In this document: positions 20,469 through 29,700 of the stretch, piece after piece
Numbering within the stretch: position 1 is the first letter of the stretch
How the letters are laid out: each line of letters begins with the position of its first letter
Assembly (NCBI GenBank): GCA_026386795.1
Contig: JAPLMU010000052.1
Coordinates: forward strand, 29,506-93,505
Source: Planctomycetota bacterium
GTDB taxonomy: Bacteria; Planctomycetota; Phycisphaerae; Phycisphaerales; SM1A02
DNA: 64,000 bases
Direction: 5' to 3'
Made by a program: the position numbers and the translations under genes
Notes under the pieces: model-generated
The model's input: only the letters and a program-made list of their open reading frames with translations
Databases searched by the model: none
What the model was told of the DNA's origin: nothing

Positions 20469-21080
20469 CTAACTGCCGGCCCGCTCCGTGAGCCACGTCT
20501 TGACCTCATTCGCGGAGGAAATGGCCGGAATGGCTGAAATCCTTGCGATACCCAACTGCGCGCGCGCGTCAATTCCCCATGGATCAACCCCCACTACTTT
20601 GGGGTCAATGAGCAGGTGTTCGCCGGAGACTCGGGCAGCACGAATGACCTGCTCTTGGCAGGAGTTATTGAGTTCCTTGCAGAGTGCCCCTTCATGGGCG
20701 GCAAACGGGTTCTCGCGCATCAGCGCTTGGCCATCGATGAAGTAACCCTTGTAGCGAGCGGCGTCAATTTGAATCCGTGCCCATCGAACATCTGGCGGCT
20801 CGCCGTGATAGATGCACCACCGATCGCAAATGGCGCCTTCCGGTCCGTTCTCGTCAATCTGCTCAAGAGTCACTTGTAAGACCAGCGCGTCATCACTGTC
20901 ATCAGGAAGTTCAAGAACGGTGTCTACCGAACGGAGCATCGCCACCATCACCGACGCCACTAAATGGCCACTCGGCGTGGGCGCCACGCAAATTTCCACG
21001 CGATCCTCGCCGAAGCGGATCTTCCCATGAAGGTGCGTACGCATGAATTGGTAGGCCTCGTCGGCAATCTCGTCGGTCAT
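20469..21080 (-). CDS. Hypothetical protein, 203 aa
   Basis: Intact ORF in a clean slot divergent from aroDE; no family recognised. Confidence 0.55.
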   Translation of the reverse strand: MTDEIADEAYQFMRTHLHGKIRFGEDRVEICVAPTPSGHLVASVMVAMLRSVDTVLELPDDSDDALVLQVTLEQIDENGPEGAICDRWCIYHGEPPDVRWARIQIDAARYKGYFIDGQALMRENPFAAHEGALCKELNNSCQEQVIRAARVSGEHLLIDPKVVGVDPWGIDARAQLGIARISAIPAISSANEVKTWLTERAGS

Positions 21081-21127
21081 TGCATCGAATCCTAACTTCT
21101 AGCGGCGCGCGCCGTAGGATTCCGTTC

Positions 21128-22771
21128 GTGACTCACCTTTGCGTGTCCATTTCCGTTGAAGCCCCGGACGAGATCAATTCTGCTCTTGCCGATGCGCGTC
21201 GCGCGATTGAGCATGGCGCAGATATGGTGGAGTGGCGGGTCGATGTACTGGCGGAGTGCGAGAACGCACTGCACCACGTGCGAACGCTTGTGCGCGAATC
21301 ACCAGCGCCGTGCATTGTGACCATTCGCGGGGCGCGCGAGGGAGGTGATTGGCGCGGCAACGAGGCGGATCGAGTTAGCTTTCTTGAAGCACTCTGCACC
21401 GCTGATGGCGAGCCTGCGCCAACCTATATTGACTTTGAACTTGCCGATGCGCAACGCAGCGCAAATTTGCGGCAGAAACTTGAACTCTGCGTAGCGCATC
21501 CCGGCCAAGTGCGCACCGTCGGTACGCGATTGATTCTGAGTGTGCATGACTTTGAGGGGCGACCCGCGTCACTCCTTCGGCAATGGACCGCGATGGCTGA
21601 GAGTGATGCATGCGCCGTTGCGAAAGTGGCGTGGCGTGCGCGCAGCGTCCGCGACAATATTGAGGCATTTGAGTTGCTTGCCACCCGCGTTAAGCCAGCA
21701 GTAGTGCTCTGTATGGGCGAGCTTGGGCTGATGAGTCGCGTACTCGCGCCGAAATTTGGCGCGTTTCTCACCTTCGCCCACGCGGGCAACGATTCTGATG
21801 CGCAGCGCGCTGCTGCAAACGCTGCAGGCACCGCGCCTGGGCAAGTGTCCGTTGAAGACATGGTCAATCTTTATGGGTTTCGGAGCATTGGTCCCGCCAC
21901 GCGTGTCTTTGGCGTGATCGGTTGGCCAGTCGGTCATTCGCGCAGCCCGCACCTGCACAATGAATGGTTCCGCGCAGCGGGGCGTGATGCAGTGCTGCTT
22001 CCGATGCCAATTCCGCCGGAGTACGAACACTTTAAGGCGACGGTTGCCGAATTGTTGGCGTTTGCGCCGCTTGATTTCCGGGGCGCATGCGTCACGCTCC
22101 CGCACAAAGAGCATCTCGTTCGCTTTGTTCATGAGCACGGCGGACATGTTGATGAGATCGCGGCGCGGATCGGCGCAGCAAACACGCTGTATCTCGATTC
22201 CTCTGGTGCATTGCATTGCACTAATACAGATGCGCCCGCCGCAGTTGACGCTCTCACGCATGGCATGGGTATTCAGCGCGCGGAGCTTCGTGACAAGCGT
22301 GTTGCCGTGCTCGGTGCGGGCGGGGTTGCTCGTGCCGTTGCGGCTGGACTAGCGGATGAAGGCGCTCGTGTTGTGATCTTCAACCGTAACGAAGATCGCG
22401 CGCGACGCTTGTGTGCACAACTCCGAGAAGGTCTGTCACAGCACGGAAGTGGCGCGAAAAACGCTGCAACGGGCAGCGCGAATGAAGGTCACATTGTTGC
22501 AGGCCGTGCCGGTGAAATCAGCTGCGGTTGCTTCCATGCGCTTGTGAACTGCACGCCGGTTGGTATGCAAGGCGGATCGGACCCACAGGGCAATCCACTC
22601 GCAGATGATGTGCATCTTGATGACTCAATCACGGTGATGGATACCGTTTATGCACCTCGCGATACGCCGCTGATCCTTGAGTCACGGTCGCGCGGCGCAC
22701 GCACGGTTGATGGCTGGGCGATGTTTATGAAGCAGGCAGAGCGACAGTTCCGCCTTTGGCATACGGACTAA
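21128..22771 (+). CDS. aroDE: Bifunctional 3-dehydroquinate dehydratase (type I) / shikimate dehydrogenase
   Basis: N-term 'ADMVEWRVDVL', 'VAKVAWRARS' (AroD); C-term 'VIGWPVGHSRSPHLHNEWF', 'GAGGVARAVAAGLADEGARVVIFNR' (AroE). GTG at 21128 proposed; the track opens at a TTG at 21080. Confidence 0.9.
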   Translation: MTHLCVSISVEAPDEINSALADARRAIEHGADMVEWRVDVLAECENALHHVRTLVRESPAPCIVTIRGAREGGDWRGNEADRVSFLEALCTADGEPAPTYIDFELADAQRSANLRQKLELCVAHPGQVRTVGTRLILSVHDFEGRPASLLRQWTAMAESDACAVAKVAWRARSVRDNIEAFELLATRVKPAVVLCMGELGLMSRVLAPKFGAFLTFAHAGNDSDAQRAAANAAGTAPGQVSVEDMVNLYGFRSIGPATRVFGVIGWPVGHSRSPHLHNEWFRAAGRDAVLLPMPIPPEYEHFKATVAELLAFAPLDFRGACVTLPHKEHLVRFVHEHGGHVDEIAARIGAANTLYLDSSGALHCTNTDAPAAVDALTHGMGIQRAELRDKRVAVLGAGGVARAVAAGLADEGARVVIFNRNEDRARRLCAQLREGLSQHGSGAKNAATGSANEGHIVAGRAGEISCGCFHALVNCTPVGMQGGSDPQGNPLADDVHLDDSITVMDTVYAPRDTPLILESRSRGARTVDGWAMFMKQAERQFRLWHTD

Positions 22772-22805
22772 GAAGCAACGACAAGTACACCGCAGTGCTG
22801 CTGGA

Positions 22806-24569
22806 TCACTCGTGGGAAGGATTGGGTCTATCGATTCGCTCCGCGTCGGTGCGGAATGCGTCGCGCGCCGACTTTGGAACTTCCCACAGCGTGAATCTGT
22901 CAGACTGTTTCACAATCTGTGATTCGCGCGGAATCGCAGCGACTGACATCGGCCCACGACCGCCCCCGCCGGGTGGCCCATCCGACCCGCGCCGCGCTTC
23001 CAGTATGTAGAGGCGTTCGTATCGATCAAAGTCCGACTCTTTCAGTGTTCCCCAGCGTGCGTGCGTGTTCATGGCAAATGCAGCCCAGAATTCCAAGCCA
23101 TGTCGCGCAGCAACGACAGCCTGATCGCCGGGTGCAATATCCGCACGCCAAGAACGCAATTCTGCGAAACCATCATCGTCCACCGTTTGCATGAGCCGCC
23201 CATGTCTGCTTGCGTTTGCAGTCACCACGAGTACTGTCGCTGCAATCACGGCTACGGATGTTTGAAGTATCTGCCACCCACGTCGCCGCGGTACACAAAG
23301 CAAGAACGCAGCTATGCACGCGAGTGGTACCGGCTCCATTAGTGCGAGCCGCATCATTTGGTCACCGCTTAAGAGCGGACATGCGAGGCATGCTGCCGTA
23401 AAGAGCAAGCCAAACAGGAATGCCTCATCAGCACGCGCGTGCGTGCACTCCTCTGCATCGGTTCGACGAATGGAACGCGTCGCCCACGTCAGGGCTGCAA
23501 TGCCGAGTGCAAGTGCAGTGATCCAGGCAGTGCCCATCCATGCGCCACTGATCGGTGGACCTGGTGGTCCGCGCATGCCTCGCCGTTCTTCGGGTCCACC
23601 CATGCCTCTCGGCCCACCGGGTCCTCGAGGTCCGTCCATGCCTCTGGGTCCATCCATCCCTCGGGGTCCATCCATACCTCGGGGTCCATCCATACCTCTG
23701 GGTCCACCCATCCCTCCCGAGCCTTCGCTTTCGCCAGAAATCAGCTTCGCGGGCAGCTTTATGACTGCTTCAGCCTTACCTGGCGCTATCCACCACACTG
23801 CACCAAATAGGACAGCGCCAACGACTGTGAATAGCAGCGCAGCGCGCAACGCGTGCTTCGGCGAGATCCCACCACGCACCGCCCACACGACAAGCATGAG
23901 CACACACCCAAGCGCCGTTGCGGCACACGTGCCCGCATGCGTGAGCGCCGTGAGAACGAGCATGACGATGGCCGCTAGCCACCAGTGTAATGAGCGGCGA
24001 CGATCACTCGCGCGCATGGCAGTCCATGTGCATATCCATGTGCTTGCCATGAAGACATATGCCATCGACTGTTTCTCAAAGTCACCGACCATTCGTAACA
24101 GCGGTGGGCTGATGGTGAGTGCAAGACCAACCGCGACTGCGCTCGGAATTGCGCTCCGTGTTCCGCGCCCAAAGATCCACGCAGCCATAAACAATGGAAT
24201 AGCCGCCAACGGCTCTGCAACAGTGTCAATAACGCGTGAAGCCCACAGAGTTGCAGTGTCAATATCCAAACCAAACATCAACATTGTGCATTTGGCAAGT
24301 ACTGCATCGCACAGAAAAGTAAGCGGCACATCGGACCACCGAAGTGCGCCTCGTTCCAGTAGCTCCCGAGCTTGTACCGCGTAGTAGCCAGCATCCATAC
24401 CTGCGGGCACAGCACTGCGAAAGAGCATCGATCCGCGTACGAAAAACGCAAACGCAACAACGGCGACAAGGGCGATGCACCACGCCTGGTCGCGAAACAT
24501 GGCGAGCGGCGAAGTGCAGCGCGTGGGGTGATTGGTGGCTGCTTCGGTTTCGTGGTCGGTACTCATCAT
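22806..24569 (-). CDS. Polytopic membrane protein, GT-C/PMT-like glycosyltransferase-like, with a collagen-like Gly-rich insert
   Basis: Many hydrophobic helices; N-terminal 'VPAGMDAGYYAVQARELLERGAL'; insert 'GGPRGMDGPRGMDGPRGMDGPRGMDGPRGPGGPRGMGGP'. Confidence 0.6.
   Translation of the reverse strand: MMSTDHETEAATNHPTRCTSPLAMFRDQAWCIALVAVVAFAFFVRGSMLFRSAVPAGMDAGYYAVQARELLERGALRWSDVPLTFLCDAVLAKCTMLMFGLDIDTATLWASRVIDTVAEPLAAIPLFMAAWIFGRGTRSAIPSAVAVGLALTISPPLLRMVGDFEKQSMAYVFMASTWICTWTAMRASDRRRSLHWWLAAIVMLVLTALTHAGTCAATALGCVLMLVVWAVRGGISPKHALRAALLFTVVGAVLFGAVWWIAPGKAEAVIKLPAKLISGESEGSGGMGGPRGMDGPRGMDGPRGMDGPRGMDGPRGPGGPRGMGGPEERRGMRGPPGPPISGAWMGTAWITALALGIAALTWATRSIRRTDAEECTHARADEAFLFGLLFTAACLACPLLSGDQMMRLALMEPVPLACIAAFLLCVPRRRGWQILQTSVAVIAATVLVVTANASRHGRLMQTVDDDGFAELRSWRADIAPGDQAVVAARHGLEFWAAFAMNTHARWGTLKESDFDRYERLYILEARRGSDGPPGGGGRGPMSVAAIPRESQIVKQSDRFTLWEVPKSARDAFRTDAERIDRPNPSHE
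23560..23724 (-). repeat. Coding minisatellite, ~18-bp units encoding GMDGPR
   Basis: Plus-strand reads repeated 'GGTCCATCCATACCTCGG'-type units at about 23629-23712, flanked by degenerate GP-rich units. Confidence 0.85.
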
Positions 24570-24728
24570 GCGTACTTCGCTTCGTGTTTCGACAGCGCCT
24601 TTTTCGGTCTAATCTTCCACTTTCATCTCCATCTTCTGCGTGGTGTAGCAAGTGGTTGCCGGCCGCACGAGCCGAGGGACGGACTTGTTTCTCGTTTCAA
24701 TGTCACGGCGTGGATATCCTTGCAACCC

Positions 24729-25895
24729 ATGCTGACCTACCGCACCGCTGGCGAGTCTCACGGCCCCACGCTCCTGGCGTTAGTGGAAGGACTTCCCGCC
24801 GGCCTGGTCGTTGACACCGCGTTCATCAATACTGAACTAGCGCGCCGTCAGGGTGGCTACGGCCGTGGAGCAAGGCAGCGAATCGAAACTGATCAAGTGC
24901 GAATTCTCACTGGAGTGCGTGCTGGAGTGACGCTTGGTTCGCCAGTAGCACTTGAGGTTCCAAACAAGGACAGTCGGCTCGATGACGTGGAGAAGACTCC
25001 ACCATTCACTCGTCCACGGCCTGGTCATGCAGATCTTGCGGGCAGCCTGAAGTGGTTGACCCTTGATTGTCGTGGCACGCTTGAGCGTGCAAGTGCGCGG
25101 GAAACGGCAGCGCGCGTCGCGGCTGGCGCGCTTGCCCGCGTGTTCTTGCGCGAGTTCGGAATTGAAGTCTTTGGATTTGTGAGCGGGGCTATTGATGCCA
25201 CATGCGTCATGGAAGTAGATATGGACACGCTGCCTGAACTGCGTGCAGCTCGTGACGCAAGTGACGTCTACTGTCCAGACCCAGAAACGAGTTCCCGGAT
25301 CATTGACCACATCCACAACGCGAAGGTTGAAAAGGACACGGTAGGTGGACGTGTCGAGGCTTATGTACTTGGCGTTCCCCCTGGTCTCGGCACCTGCGTG
25401 CAGTGGAATGAGCGGCTTGATTCTCGCTTGGCTGCTGCAGTCATGGGCATTCAGGCGTTCAAGGCTGTAGAGATTGGAATGGGTGCTGACTGTGCGTGGC
25501 ACTTCGGTAGCCAGGTGCATGATCCGATCGAATACGACGGTTCGCTTGCCGGAGAGTCGCATCTTGGATTTACTCGCCCCACCAACAATGCCGGCGGACT
25601 TGAGGGCGGCATGACGAACGGCATGCCACTGGTGGTTCGTGGCACGATGAAGCCAATATCAACACTTCTGCGCGGTATGCCAAGCGTTGATTTAACTACT
25701 CATGAATCAGTGCAGAGCCAGCACGAACGCAGTGATGTCAGTGCAATCGCTGCGGCGAGTGTGGTGATGGAGAATGTTGTTGCGTTCGAAGTTGCGGCAG
25801 CATTCATCGCTAAGTTTGGCGGCGACTCTATGGCTGAGGTGCGCGCGCACTTCGACGCCACTATGCAGATGGCTCGTGCTCTCCACGCGAAATAA
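24729..25895 (+). CDS. aroC: Chorismate synthase
   Basis: 'MLTYRTAGESHGPTLLALVEGLPAG', 'RQRIETDQVRILTGVRAGVTLGSPV', 'SARETAARVAAGALAR'. Start at 24729; the upstream extension of the ORF is not AroC-like. Confidence 0.95.
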   Translation: MLTYRTAGESHGPTLLALVEGLPAGLVVDTAFINTELARRQGGYGRGARQRIETDQVRILTGVRAGVTLGSPVALEVPNKDSRLDDVEKTPPFTRPRPGHADLAGSLKWLTLDCRGTLERASARETAARVAAGALARVFLREFGIEVFGFVSGAIDATCVMEVDMDTLPELRAARDASDVYCPDPETSSRIIDHIHNAKVEKDTVGGRVEAYVLGVPPGLGTCVQWNERLDSRLAAAVMGIQAFKAVEIGMGADCAWHFGSQVHDPIEYDGSLAGESHLGFTRPTNNAGGLEGGMTNGMPLVVRGTMKPISTLLRGMPSVDLTTHESVQSQHERSDVSAIAAASVVMENVVAFEVAAAFIAKFGGDSMAEVRAHFDATMQMARALHAK

Positions 25896-25928
25896 CGGTG
25901 GTCATCTCGCTCAGAGAGAAGGTTTCTC

Positions 25929-26384
25929 ATGGCTGAAATCAACAGTGACATTCTTGCGGGGAACGATGCAACGGCGTGCCTTGAGGCGGTCATTCGCATG
26001 TTCAGTGCCGATACTGGGACGCTGCATTTCTTGGGCGCGGATGGCATGCTCCACTTGGCGGCGCTGCATGGCATCATTCCAGCGGCAGTCATGGAGCACA
26101 TCCGCACAATTCCGATTGGTAAGGGCATGGCGGGCGTCTGTGCGGAGTTGAACGAGCCAGTCTCGTGGTGCAATCTCAATAACGACGGATCCGGAGTGGT
26201 TCCGTCCAAAGCGCGCTCAATGGGTCTCGCCGGTTCGATTGTGGTTCCTGTCCGGAATGGGTCGGTGCTCGTTGGAACACTTGGAATCGCTAACAAAGAA
26301 GAGCGGACTTTCTCAGAGGCAGAGACGGTCCTGCTGATGGAATGCGCGTCATCGTTGGCGCGGTTCCATGCAATGCCGCGCTGA
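25929..26384 (+). CDS. Stand-alone GAF-domain protein
   Basis: 151 aa; 'TGTLHFLGADGMLHLAALHG...IPIGKGMAGVCAELNEPV...SIVVPVRNGSVLVGTLGIANKEERTFSEAE'. Confidence 0.8.
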   Translation: MAEINSDILAGNDATACLEAVIRMFSADTGTLHFLGADGMLHLAALHGIIPAAVMEHIRTIPIGKGMAGVCAELNEPVSWCNLNNDGSGVVPSKARSMGLAGSIVVPVRNGSVLVGTLGIANKEERTFSEAETVLLMECASSLARFHAMPR

Positions 26385-26427
26385 ACCGCTGGTGAATTCC
26401 GGGTGGTATCGGTTGGACGCCTTGAGA

Positions 26428-27075
26428 TCAGCGCATCTGCGCGGCAAGCCATGCGCGCGAGAGTGCTAAGTCTCGCTCTACGGTGGCGACTGAAACATTC
26501 AGCAATTTGGCCACGTTGGGGATGGTGATCCCGCCGATCGTGTGAAGCGAGAGCGCTTCGGCTCTGCGCGGCGAAATCTGCGCAAGTTCTGCAAGCTTGT
26601 CGTGCAGCACATCAACATCAGACATATGAGTGGACTCTTCCGCAGGCGAACGCTCGCCGCGCTGTTCAACATCTCCCATTGGTTGTTGCTTTGTGCGCCC
26701 ACCGCGCTTGATTGTCAGACGCCTGCGCCGTCGATCCGCGATGATGCGGACAAAGAGCATCGTTGCGATCGCTGCGAGATGGTCCTGGTTAACAACCTTC
26801 GTCTCTTGTTCGACAAGGCGGCGAAACGTCTCGCCCAGAAGTGAAGTGGGGCTGATGGTTTGCTGGCCAGTTCGGGCGCGTTCGGCTACGAGTTGGCGTT
26901 CGGCCAGTGCACGGAGCGCGTCATAGTGGTCAGCGACGAGGTCGGAGATGCCCTTTTTGAAACTTGGGTTATCGCCTGATTGGCGAGAGTTGCCTTCGCT
27001 AACGTTGTCCGTCCCCTGATTTCCTTGCTCGTCGGCGTGCGGTGTGGTCGGATTCAGATCGGTCGTGCTGCTCAT
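26428..27075 (-). CDS. ECF-type RNA polymerase sigma factor (planctomycete/acidobacterial-type sigma-70 subfamily)
   Basis: 'ALRALAERQLVAERARTGQQTISPTSLLGETFRRLV', 'AIATMLFVRIIADRRRRR', C-term HTH 'ALSLHTIGGITIPNVAKLLNVSVATVERDLALSRAWL'. ATG at 27075 preferred over the longer ORF. Confidence 0.85.
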   Translation of the reverse strand: MSSTTDLNPTTPHADEQGNQGTDNVSEGNSRQSGDNPSFKKGISDLVADHYDALRALAERQLVAERARTGQQTISPTSLLGETFRRLVEQETKVVNQDHLAAIATMLFVRIIADRRRRRLTIKRGGRTKQQPMGDVEQRGERSPAEESTHMSDVDVLHDKLAELAQISPRRAEALSLHTIGGITIPNVAKLLNVSVATVERDLALSRAWLAAQMR

Positions 27076-27359
27076 GCTTCCATGTCCAATAGTGCTTATT
27101 TTTTCTCCTCCCCCCGGATATAACGCGCAATTGCGGGATATTGCCCTCAGTGAATTTTCCTCGAAGGTGAGAATTTTCTTCGATTCAGAGGCGTTCGGTC
27201 GCTTTGCGCCGCCAAGCGTGAACATTGCGAGTGCATCCACCTCAGCGCCGCCAACGAAGCGGTAGCACGAGTGTTGTTATTTGCACTTAAGATCCGATCG
27301 TTGGTCACTTCCTCAACCAAGAGCAGGCGAGGCCGCTCTGTTACCGTGAGACCTTACTT

Positions 27360-27947
27360 ATGTCCAAGAAGATTATTGCATCTGCCCTCGGCGTCGTTTC
27401 CATGGTGACAGGCTTTGGTGCCGGGCAGGCGGTATCTGCGCCAGCCCCCGCCAAGGATGGCAGTTTTTACTCCTTCAAAACCACTGCCCTTGATGGCGCG
27501 GCTGTGGACCTTGCCATCTACAAAGGCAAGGTGGTCTTGGTGGTGAACGTGGCGAGTCGCTGCGGATACACGCCACAGTATGCGGAATTAGAAACCGTCT
27601 GGAAGGAATTCAAGGACAAGGGTCTTGTGGTGATTGGCTTTCCTTGCAATGACTTTGGTGGGCAGGAGCCCGGCACTTCATCGGAGATTCGTGATTTCTG
27701 CACGAAGAACTATGGAGTGACTTTCCCCATGATGTCCAAAGCGCAGACCAAGCCGGGTGAAGGGCAGAGCGCGATCTACGCATTCCTGAGTGCTGGCACC
27801 GGCAAGCTGCCAAGCTGGAATTTCGGCAAGTACTTGGTGGGCAAGGATGGCAAGCCGATCGCGTTCTATGGCTCAGGGGTAAAGCCAACGGGTGAAGAAC
27901 TCCGCAAAGCCATTGAACAGGCACTTGCGGCCAAGCCCGTATCCTGA
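27360..27947 (+). CDS. Glutathione peroxidase family protein (Cys type), exported
   Basis: 'VNVASRCGYTPQYAELETVWKEFKDKGLVVIGFPCNDFGGQEPG', 'WNFGKYLVGKDGKPI'; signal-like N-term. Confidence 0.93.
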   Translation: MSKKIIASALGVVSMVTGFGAGQAVSAPAPAKDGSFYSFKTTALDGAAVDLAIYKGKVVLVVNVASRCGYTPQYAELETVWKEFKDKGLVVIGFPCNDFGGQEPGTSSEIRDFCTKNYGVTFPMMSKAQTKPGEGQSAIYAFLSAGTGKLPSWNFGKYLVGKDGKPIAFYGSGVKPTGEELRKAIEQALAAKPVS

Positions 27948-27951
27948 GCGC

Positions 27952-29700
27952 ATGCATCTGATTTCATCCCCCTTTCGCTCGCGCCCAACCATGGTGTTGG
28001 CTGTCTTGTTTGCCAGCACATCAGCCTTCGCTGGAACTCTTGACGACGCACTCCGGCTCATACCTGCTGACGCGGCGGGGGTGCTCGTGGTTTCAAACGT
28101 CAAGGGCGCGAGTGATGATTTGCAATTAGCGATCGATCGAATGGGGAAGGCAGAGGCGGCACTTGGTGGGCGGCCTATCGACCTCTTGAAGGCACAGGTT
28201 GGCATTGGAGCGGGGTTTGATGATCGTGGGGCATTCGTTGCTTGGGCCGCGCCGCGTGCGACAGAATTCACGAACATCGCCGCGTTTCCAGTGACAGACG
28301 CCGATGCATTCGTTGCAGCAACATTTACTGAAGCGCCGGAACTTGGTGTGGGTGCGATGCGTGCGCGCACTGCGCCTCGGGCGGTTTGGATTCGCAAGAC
28401 GCCAAGCCATGTTCTTGTTGCGGATGCGCCTGATTCACTAGCAACGTGGGAGCCCAAAGAGGGGTTCGCTGCGGTACTCGCCACGCGCGTCGGTCGGCGT
28501 GGGATGGAAATTATCCGAATGAGCGATTGCTTCTCATGGGCATCAGCGCCGGTGATGAAATCGCTCGCGGATATTGCGCGCAAGGCGAGTGAATTGGACA
28601 TCGCGGCTGCCAACATGTTGCCCCGTGGCAAGGAGCCAGAGGCGGCGCCAGCGGCAGCGCTTGAGACCATCGGAAAGAGCCGGGAACGCGGCGCGCAGAT
28701 TCTTGCGCAAGTGACGGACGCGGTATTCGCCGTCGACTTTGATGCCCTTGCTGTTGGAATCCGCGCCTATGCGCGCTTTGATCCCGAAGGTGATGTTGCC
28801 AAGGCTATTCCTGCTGGCGACGCACAGATGCATGACGTGACCGCGTTGCTGAATCGTCTTCCAGACGCCGCGTTCTACGGAGCAGTGGGTGTTGACTTTG
28901 CAGCGATGGGAGGTGCGGCGCGCGTTCGTTCGTTCTTGGCGACAGTACCGGGTAGCGATCGGATCAATCTTCCGCCATGGCTCGACACCGTGCAAGACAA
29001 GATTGATCAGGTGCAAGTCGCCGCGTATCCGAGTCGCCTTGGTATCGCTGTTGGAGGAATTCTCAATGATGCGTCGTTTGTCGTAGTCACACGAGACACG
29101 GCGGCGGTGAAGGGCGCACTGAAGTCGTGGATCGAATCACAGACTGGTGAAATTGCCGGCATTCGCAGCGAGCCGACATGGGAAGAGGCGCGGCAGTTGA
29201 AGGATGGTTCAACCGTCTCTGCATTTGCGGTGAAGGAAGTGATCACGGGTCCGGGTGGTGATTTCATGCAGCGGCTTTCGAAGCAGTTCATCGTCAGTAG
29301 TCGCGGTCTGCACGGATTTGCGCGCGAATTACCCGGCGCTTTGGTGGTCACATACAGCCAGCGGACCGATGTGCTCGATCGTGCGTGTTCCGCCGCGTCA
29401 GGCACAAGCAAGAAGACCCTCGCTACGAACGGCATGGTGCGCGCGATGTCGCCATGGCTGATCGCTGACGCAGATATTGTGGTGTTCGTTGGCGTCGGAC
29501 AATTACTCACCGCGGCGCGACAGGTAGCGGAGTCGTTCCCTGGCGGCGCGGCAGACATGCTCCCCATCGCCCCCGAAGGTCTCGAGCCAATCGCCACAGC
29601 GGTCCGTTCGCGCGATGCCACTTGGGAGTTTGCTGTGGTGATTCCATCGGGCGTTCTTGGCGTTGCCTTTGATGCAGCGAAGTCGCAGGCGCGGCAATGA
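27952..29700 (+). CDS. Exported hypothetical protein (DUF3352-like)
   Basis: Signal peptide 'MHLISSPFRSRPTMVLAVLFASTSAFA'; 'LRLIPADAAGVLVVSNVKGASDDLQ' resembles DUF3352-type proteins. Confidence 0.6.
   Translation: MHLISSPFRSRPTMVLAVLFASTSAFAGTLDDALRLIPADAAGVLVVSNVKGASDDLQLAIDRMGKAEAALGGRPIDLLKAQVGIGAGFDDRGAFVAWAAPRATEFTNIAAFPVTDADAFVAATFTEAPELGVGAMRARTAPRAVWIRKTPSHVLVADAPDSLATWEPKEGFAAVLATRVGRRGMEIIRMSDCFSWASAPVMKSLADIARKASELDIAAANMLPRGKEPEAAPAAALETIGKSRERGAQILAQVTDAVFAVDFDALAVGIRAYARFDPEGDVAKAIPAGDAQMHDVTALLNRLPDAAFYGAVGVDFAAMGGAARVRSFLATVPGSDRINLPPWLDTVQDKIDQVQVAAYPSRLGIAVGGILNDASFVVVTRDTAAVKGALKSWIESQTGEIAGIRSEPTWEEARQLKDGSTVSAFAVKEVITGPGGDFMQRLSKQFIVSSRGLHGFARELPGALVVTYSQRTDVLDRACSAASGTSKKTLATNGMVRAMSPWLIADADIVVFVGVGQLLTAARQVAESFPGGAADMLPIAPEGLEPIATAVRSRDATWEFAVVIPSGVLGVAFDAAKSQARQ

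Noticed and set aside
23314-24384. 356-aa plus-strand ORF (S/P/H-rich)
   Set aside because: Fully antisense to the better supported membrane protein 22806-24569; composition reflects the complement of Gly/Pro-rich repeats.
24372-24728. N-terminal extension of the aroC ORF
   Set aside because: Chorismate synthase sequence begins at MLTYRTAGESHGP (24729); the upstream part overlaps the divergent gene's 5' end and is not conserved-looking.
24837-25562. 241-aa minus-strand ORF
   Set aside because: Antisense to the aroC core.
25700-26452. 250-aa minus-strand ORF
   Set aside because: Antisense across the aroC end and the GAF gene; low-complexity S/T/A composition.
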